From Nocardia gamkensis NBRC 108242 (GTDB lineage Bacteria; Actinomycetota; Actinomycetes; Mycobacteriales; Mycobacteriaceae), in NCBI RefSeq assembly GCF_001612985.1, contig NZ_BDBM01000021.1, positions 62,001 to 126,000 on the forward strand: a DNA stretch of 64,000 nucleotides, read 5' to 3'. The notes beneath the pieces are model-generated. The model was given only the letters and a program-made list of their open reading frames with translations, made no database searches and was not told the DNA's origin. This document shows, one piece after another, positions 59,182 to 64,000 of the stretch; positions within the stretch are counted from its first letter, which is position 1; each line of letters opens with the position of its first letter. Both the position numbers and the translations under genes were made by a program.

Positions 59182-59277
59182 ACCCTCAACAATCCCATCC
59201 CGAGTGCCGGATTGGGAGGGTTGTATCAGATTGCTATCACGGCGAGCGGAACATTCCGGTCAAGATCAACTTCGGGG

Positions 59278-60195
59278 TCAGCTTCCGATCGTGAAGCAGG
59301 TACGGCAGAAGTCCTCGCCGAACTCGGACAGCCGGAGACTCTTGCGCACGATCTTCGGCGCCCGGCCCGCCTTCTTCAGCGCCGCCTCCACCACGGGCTG
59401 CACCTCGAGCACCATGTACCGGCTCAGCACCACCGGATCGTCCGAGGTCAGCGTCAGCCCGAGGCGATTGAGATTGATCAGGTAGGACCGCGCGCGGTCG
59501 GGGTAGCGCACGCCGGCCTGCTCGGGCACCGAGGTGAGATCGCCCTGCACCAGTTCCGAGCCGATCCCCAGCGGCCGGTTGGTGCGCACGTCGACCGCGG
59601 GCTGCGGGCCGTTGAGCGCCATGAAGCGCAGGATGCGCGCCTCGTCGGGAGCGAGTTCGTCGAGGATGCGGTCGTAGGCCGGGTGCACGTCCTCGGTGAA
59701 GTAGACGTCGGCGGACCTGGCCAGCAGCGCGTCGCCACGGCGGCGCAACTCCTCGGTGCTCGCCGAGCGCAGGTAGGGGCCGACGGTCAGCGGCTGCTGC
59801 GAGGTGGGGCCGTTGGAGGTCGGGACGTAGCTGACGATCTCCCGGACCGAGCCCTCGGTGACGCCCAGAGCGCTGCGGGCGATGGAACGCAACGCGTTTC
59901 CGGTCCGCTCGGCGATCTCGGCCGAGGACTCCCCGTCCAGCGCGGCCTGGGTGATCTCCCTGGTGACCTCGTAGGTCGTGCCGACCGCCCATTGGCTTCC
60001 GCGCACGACGGTGCCCGCGGCCACTCCTGCCGCGCGGAACACGCCGCGGATCAGCCGTGCCTCATTGCTGATCTGCCGCTGTTCGACATCCGAACTGCGC
60101 TCGACGGCGCGGGAACCTGGCCGGGCCACGTCCTGTCCGGTCCTGTCGTCTGCCACGTTTTCTCCGATATCGCCGGGGGAACGAATCCGCTCCAC
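59278..60195 (-). CDS. Abi-alpha family protein, copy 1
   Basis: This 305-residue protein resembles the Abi-alpha (DUF4393) family. An Arg/Asp-rich start (1-45) is followed by an amphipathic/hydrophobic stretch (about 50-90), then the block at about 179-255 with ELAPDEARILRFMALNGPQP, VDVRTNRPLGIGSE and YLINLNRLGL. The tail FGEDFCRTCF ends the protein. It is homologous along its length to the gene at 61662-62555. It diverges from the DUF445 gene with a 153-bp gap. Abi-alpha proteins are linked to abortive infection by name; the mechanism is unestablished. Confidence 0.8.
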   Translation of the reverse strand: MERIRSPGDIGENVADDRTGQDVARPGSRAVERSSDVEQRQISNEARLIRGVFRAAGVAAGTVVRGSQWAVGTTYEVTREITQAALDGESSAEIAERTGNALRSIARSALGVTEGSVREIVSYVPTSNGPTSQQPLTVGPYLRSASTEELRRRGDALLARSADVYFTEDVHPAYDRILDELAPDEARILRFMALNGPQPAVDVRTNRPLGIGSELVQGDLTSVPEQAGVRYPDRARSYLINLNRLGLTLTSDDPVVLSRYMVLEVQPVVEAALKKAGRAPKIVRKSLRLSEFGEDFCRTCFTIGS

Positions 60196-60348
60196 AGATT
60201 ACTTCCCCTTGTGTCGCGGGTCATTCGCACCGCCTGACTCGGACAGTGCGACCGGCACGCGGCGCGCAATAGGGTTTCTTCGAGGAGGGGGTGCTAGTTT
60301 TGGGTGCCGGTGAGGCGGCGAGCACCGGTGTATCGGCAGGAGGGTGTC

Positions 60349-61671
60349 GTGTTAGAGAGCGTATTCGGAATCCACCCCACGATCCTCCTCGAGCTCGTGA
60401 CCATACCGCTTTTCACCGGCGTGATCGGCTACATCACCAACTGGACCGGCGTGCTCATGCTGTTCAAGCCGGTCGCCTTCCACGGGGTCCGAGTTCCCGG
60501 CCTGCGCGCGCTGTATCCATTCCTGCCCAAGCGAATTCAGGTCCTCCCGCTGCTCAGCTATGACGGCCGGTTCGGGTGGCAGGGCATCGTCCCGTCGCGC
60601 GCCGACAAGATGGCGAGCATCGCGGTCGACAAGGGCCTGGCCAAACTGGGCAGCGTAGCCGACTTCTACCGGGAGCTCGAGCCGGACAAGCTGGCCGAGC
60701 ATCTCACCAGCATCGCCGACGCGCAGATCAAGGACATCGTCGAGGACATCCTGCGCCGCGAACATCCGCAGCTCTGGTACAACCTGCCCGCCCAGGTGCG
60801 CGACATGGTGCATGCCAGGGTACGCCAGCAGCTGCCGGAGATCCTGCGTGAGCTGACCGAGGAATTGGGCGCGAATATCGATCAGCTGCTCGATGTGAAG
60901 CAGATGGTGATCCGCTACTTCCAGGCCCGGCCGCATCTGCTCAACACGCTGTTCCAAGTGCTCGGCGCGAAGGAACTGCGATTCATGCAGAACTTCGGTT
61001 TCTACTTCGGCGCGCCGATGGGCGTGCTGCTGGTCGCCGTCCTGCATCTGAGCGGCTGGTCCAGCCTGGTCGTGCTGCCGATCGGCGGTGTGATCATCGG
61101 CTGGGTGGTCAACTGGATCGGCATCAATATGATCTTCGCGCCCGCATATCCGAAGTGGTGGGTCCCGTGGCGGCAGGGCCTGCTGATCAAACGCAAGGGC
61201 GAAATCACCGACGGATACGCGGAATTGGTTTCCAGCCAGGTGATCACCGTGGCGAATATCGGCGACGAGTTGCTCAACGGCCCGCGTTCGGATCGCACCA
61301 TGCAGATGCTGGAGGACACGCTGCGCCCGGCCGCCGACCGCGCGCTCGGCCCCGCGCGTCCTGCGGTCAAGTTCATGCTCGGCAGCCGCGAATACGACTC
61401 GCTGCAATCGACCTTCACCAACGAAGCCATGTCCATCGCGCCGATCGCGTTCGCGGACCCGGAGTTCAATGTCCGCCAGGGCAGGCAGATCAACGAATAC
61501 ATCGCCAGGCAGATGGCGATGTTGTCGCCGCCGGACTTCGTCGACATGCTTCGCGCGGCCATCAAACAGGATGAATGGCTCCTTTTCGTCCATGGCGGCG
61601 TGCTGGGGCTCTTCGCCGGATACGCTCATATCCTGATCTTCGGAACGGGAGTGGCGACATCATGGCTGTAG
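60349..61671 (+). CDS. DUF445 family membrane protein
   Basis: This 440-residue protein starts at GTG 60349 with AGGAGG five bases upstream. It has hydrophobic segments at the N-terminus (ITNWTGVLMLFKP, a DUF445 hallmark), in the middle (GVLLVAVLHLSGW, VIIGWVVNWIGINMIFAP) and at the C-terminus. A long helical cytoplasmic region with PDKLAEHL and VRDMVHARVRQQLPEIL lies between. The NWxGxxM motif occurs twice, so it is an internally duplicated topology. DUF445 function is unknown. It overlaps the next Abi-alpha gene by 10 bp, so the two are co-translated. Confidence 0.85.
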   Translation: MLESVFGIHPTILLELVTIPLFTGVIGYITNWTGVLMLFKPVAFHGVRVPGLRALYPFLPKRIQVLPLLSYDGRFGWQGIVPSRADKMASIAVDKGLAKLGSVADFYRELEPDKLAEHLTSIADAQIKDIVEDILRREHPQLWYNLPAQVRDMVHARVRQQLPEILRELTEELGANIDQLLDVKQMVIRYFQARPHLLNTLFQVLGAKELRFMQNFGFYFGAPMGVLLVAVLHLSGWSSLVVLPIGGVIIGWVVNWIGINMIFAPAYPKWWVPWRQGLLIKRKGEITDGYAELVSSQVITVANIGDELLNGPRSDRTMQMLEDTLRPAADRALGPARPAVKFMLGSREYDSLQSTFTNEAMSIAPIAFADPEFNVRQGRQINEYIARQMAMLSPPDFVDMLRAAIKQDEWLLFVHGGVLGLFAGYAHILIFGTGVATSWL

Positions 61672-62555
61672 CGAGTCCGGACGACGGCGATCTCGAGGCC
61701 GTCGAGCACCTCGACGCGACGGCGGCGAATGCCGGGCCATCGCAGGAGATCGCCCGACGGCCGGCTTCGGACATCGCTCACACCGACGAATTACCGAGAC
61801 GGGTCACGGTTCCCGTGGCCACCGTGCGTGCCGCGACGGGCGTCGCACGGGTCGCGTGGACCGCCGTCACCGGGGTGACCTCCTGGGGAGTCGGCACCGC
61901 GGTCGACGTCACCTCGACCGTCGTGCGGCGCAGCATCGAGGGAGCGCCGCCGCGAGAAGTGCTGGCCGAGGCGGAGTCCGAAGTCCGTGACGCGATGCGC
62001 AAAGCGCTCGGTCTGTCCGCCGCCGCGCAACCGTCCGCGCAGGACGCCGTGCCGACGCTGCGCGAGCAAGGCGCCGCGCTGCTGCGGTTGTCGGCGAGCC
62101 CGCACGGCGAGGACGACAACCATCCGGCCTTCGCGGGCATGCTCGCCGAGCTGACCCCCGACGAGGCGCGCATCCTGCGTTTTCTGCACCTGGACGGGCC
62201 GCAGCCCTCGATCGACATCCGCACCGGACGCCCGCGCGCGCTCGGCTCCGAACGCCTCGGCTCGATGCTCACCCTGATCGGCGAGCACGCCGGCCTGCGC
62301 TTTCCCAACCGGATCCAGCAGTACCTGACCAACCTGCGCAGACTGGGCTTGGTCGAGCACGCGCGCGAGCCGGTCGGCAATCCGAACCGGTATCAGCTGC
62401 TGGAGGCGCAGTCACCGGTGCGGGAGATGCTGAAGCGGTCCGGCTTCGGCACCAAGGTGATCTACCGCAGCGTGGTGCTCACCGACTTCGGCGCGGATTT
62501 CGTGCGCACCTGCCTGCCCGTGGTGGTGCAGGACGGACGCGCCTCGGGGCACTAG
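61662..62555 (+). CDS. Abi-alpha family protein, copy 2
   Basis: This 297-residue paralogue of the product of 59278-60195 has a disordered start, an amphipathic stretch at about 55-95, and the block at 162-240 with ELTPDEARILRFLHLDGPQP, IDIRTGRPRALGSE and YLTNLRRLGLV. It ends near TDFGADFVRTCLP. ATG 61662 lies inside the DUF445 stop region (10-bp overlap), which points to a fixed protein ratio. Its last 4 bp meet the convergent TetR gene. Confidence 0.82.
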   Translation: MAVASPDDGDLEAVEHLDATAANAGPSQEIARRPASDIAHTDELPRRVTVPVATVRAATGVARVAWTAVTGVTSWGVGTAVDVTSTVVRRSIEGAPPREVLAEAESEVRDAMRKALGLSAAAQPSAQDAVPTLREQGAALLRLSASPHGEDDNHPAFAGMLAELTPDEARILRFLHLDGPQPSIDIRTGRPRALGSERLGSMLTLIGEHAGLRFPNRIQQYLTNLRRLGLVEHAREPVGNPNRYQLLEAQSPVREMLKRSGFGTKVIYRSVVLTDFGADFVRTCLPVVVQDGRASGH

Positions 62556-63145
62556 GGTTCCCACCCGCGCAGCGCCAGCTCGGCCACCCGCTGCAATTCG
62601 GCCCGGCTCGCGCCGTCCCGCGCCGCCTGGGACATTCCCTGCATCACCGTGCCGACATAGCGGGCCAGCGTGCGCGCGTCCAGGTTCGGCGACAGGACGC
62701 CCGCGTCGATGTCGGCCTGGATGCGCGCGGCGAACGCGTCGATGTTCCGGTTGCGCATGTCGCGCAGGAAATCGGCGATCTCGGCGCTCGTGGTGTTGAC
62801 GCCCGCGCTGATCACCAGACAGCCGTGCGGGCACTCCGGCCGGGTGTACTCCACCGCCGCCTCGCGCAGGATGCGCCGGACCGCCGCGTCGGCGGTGCCC
62901 TCCTCGGCGAGCGCCCGCGTGACGAATCCGCCGTAACGCGCGCCGAATTTCGCGACGACCTCGGCGAACAACGTCTTCTTGTCCCCGAACGCCGCGTACA
63001 GGCTGGGCGCACCGATTCCCATCGCCGCCGTGAGGTCTCCGATCGACGTGGCCTCGTACCCGCGTTCCCAGAACAGCCGCATGGCCTTCTCCAGCGCGAC
63101 GTCCCGGTCGAAGGATCGGGGCCGCCCGCGGGTCGTGGTACTCAT
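62552..63145 (-). CDS. TetR-family regulator divergent from SDR
   Basis: This 197-residue protein has RGRPRSFDRDVALEKAMRLFWERGYEATSIGDLTAAMGIGAPSLYAAFGDKKTLF as the HTH domain and a TetR C-terminal domain with CPHGCLVISAG (two cysteines that could sense thiol-reactive compounds). It diverges from an SDR gene over two operator-like repeats, so it most likely represses that gene and itself. Confidence 0.9.
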   Translation of the reverse strand: MSTTTRGRPRSFDRDVALEKAMRLFWERGYEATSIGDLTAAMGIGAPSLYAAFGDKKTLFAEVVAKFGARYGGFVTRALAEEGTADAAVRRILREAAVEYTRPECPHGCLVISAGVNTTSAEIADFLRDMRNRNIDAFAARIQADIDAGVLSPNLDARTLARYVGTVMQGMSQAARDGASRAELQRVAELALRGWEP

Positions 63146-63157
63146 GCCGCAATTTTA

Positions 63158-63205
63158 TAGCGGTCACTAGAGAATGTGCTACCTTTCTTTCTGTAGCGAC
63201 CGCTA
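63158..63205. promoter_or_regulatory. Paired TetR operators before SDR
   Basis: TAGCGGTCACTA (63158-63169) and TAGCGACCGCTA (63194-63205) are related palindromes 36 bp apart, each followed by GAGAA. They lie 13-60 bp upstream of the TetR start and 17-64 bp upstream of the SDR start. Confidence 0.75.
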
Positions 63206-63221
63206 GAGAAAGGAGCCCGTG

Positions 63222-63974
63222 ATGGGCGCACTGACGGGCAAGACCGCACTGGTGACCGGAAGCAGCCGGGGCATCGGCCGGGCGATAGCCGAAAAACTGG
63301 CCCGCGACGGCGCACGGGTGGCGGTGCACTACAACAGCGACGAGCAGGCCGCGAAGGCGACCGTGGCCGCGATCGAGGCATCGGGCGGCGCGGCATTCGC
63401 GATTCGCGCCGAACTGGGCGTGCCCGGTGACGCCGAGGCGCTGTGGGCTGCCTTCGACGCGCACGCCGAGGGCCTGGACATCCTGGTGAACAACGCGGGC
63501 ACCGACGGCATCCGGGAGCCGATCGCCGGGACCGACGAGGCGGCGTTCGACCGGGTCTTCGCGATCAACGCCAAGGCGCCCTTCTTCATCACCCGTCTCG
63601 GCCTGGATCGGTTGCGGCCGGGCGGACGGATCGTCAACATCTCCACCGGCCTGACCCACGGCGCGTACATGCCGCAGCTGATCGCCTACACCATGACCAA
63701 GGGCGCGATCGACAGTTTCACCAGCGTGCTCGCCAAGGAGGTCGGGGCCCGCGGCATCACCGTGAACGCGGTGGCCCCGGGCATCATCGACACCGACATG
63801 AACGCGAACTGGCTGCGCAACGCCGAAACCCAGGCGGCGGTGGCGGCGATGTCCCCGCTGAATCGAGTGGGGCAGCCCGCCGACGTGGCCGACGTGGTCG
63901 GGTTTCTCGCCTCCGACGAGGCGCGCTGGGTGACCGGGCAGTGGATCGACGCCACCGGCGGCGGCCTGCTGTAA
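63222..63974 (+). CDS. Short-chain dehydrogenase/reductase (FabG-like)
   Basis: This 250-residue classical SDR has TGSSRGIGRAIAE (cofactor), NNAGTDG, the catalytic Ser/Tyr/Lys in NISTGLTHG and YTMTKGA, and the FabG-like end VTGQWIDATGG. ATG 63222 has AAGGAG six bases upstream; the adjacent GTG 63219 is too close. It is controlled by the divergent TetR. The substrate is unknown, though such pairs often detoxify or modify small carbonyls. Confidence 0.92.
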   Translation: MGALTGKTALVTGSSRGIGRAIAEKLARDGARVAVHYNSDEQAAKATVAAIEASGGAAFAIRAELGVPGDAEALWAAFDAHAEGLDILVNNAGTDGIREPIAGTDEAAFDRVFAINAKAPFFITRLGLDRLRPGGRIVNISTGLTHGAYMPQLIAYTMTKGAIDSFTSVLAKEVGARGITVNAVAPGIIDTDMNANWLRNAETQAAVAAMSPLNRVGQPADVADVVGFLASDEARWVTGQWIDATGGGLL

Positions 63975-64000
63975 CGGCCGGGGGATTGCCCCGCCCCCGG

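Overview
The window is high-GC actinobacterial chromosome, most likely Nocardia or a close relative within the Mycobacteriales. The evidence is the very high GC, frequent GTG/TTG starts, four-base ATGA/GTGA stop-start overlaps, a complete ergothioneine locus, and a gene backbone that matches the mycobacterial block ppx - DUF501 - ftsB - eno - lpqU - mazG - mfd - TetR - tRNA-Gln - glmU - prs plus pks16 - pth - rplY (gene order recalled from M. tuberculosis Rv1013-Rv1026). All identifications come from reading motifs; no database search was possible.

Layout. 1-7.9 kb: the N-terminal part of a membrane-anchored binding protein, an SDR with a palindromic operator, a small putative tRNA-Leu-associated island (2.46-4.22 kb) carrying a secreted protein and an internally duplicated protein, then rnz, an amino-acid permease and an SRPBCC protein. 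7.9-12.2 kb: ppx, DUF501, ftsB, eno and an lpqU-like transglycosylase. 12.3-34.1 kb: accessory DNA that splits lpqU from mazG. It holds a dipeptide-type ABC importer (minus strand) divergent from a five-gene biosynthesis/export operon (Fe(II)/2OG dioxygenase, SbnB-like oxidoreductase, PLP decarboxylase, SbnA-like synthase, MATE exporter). IdeR-like iron boxes sit between them and again before a flavodoxin. It also holds a glycerol dehydrogenase, a metallophosphoesterase, a Stealth sugar-phosphotransferase, a PNPOx-fold protein, TerD, gene remnants, and two convergent lipases whose 5' ends form a 459-bp nearly perfect inverted repeat.

34.1-44.0 kb: mazG-mfd, a hypothetical gene, two TetR regulators, tRNA-Gln, glmU-prs and a terminator. 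44.0-52.7 kb: small unknown genes, DUF2461, egtD-egtC-egtB-egtA with divergent egtE, and a TetR gene divergent from a PlsC acyltransferase with shared operators. 53.5-58.3 kb: acyl-AMP ligase, pth (apparent CTG start), rplY and prfC. 58.3-62.6 kb: an NTF2-fold protein and an unusual Abi-alpha / DUF445 / Abi-alpha module. 62.6-64 kb: a TetR-SDR divergent pair.

How it fits together. The 12.3-23.8 kb genes form one iron-controlled unit: they look able to make, export and re-import a small aminopolycarboxylate metallophore without any NRPS or NIS synthetase. The egt genes make ergothioneine. The Abi-alpha/DUF445 module is the best candidate for an undescribed system.
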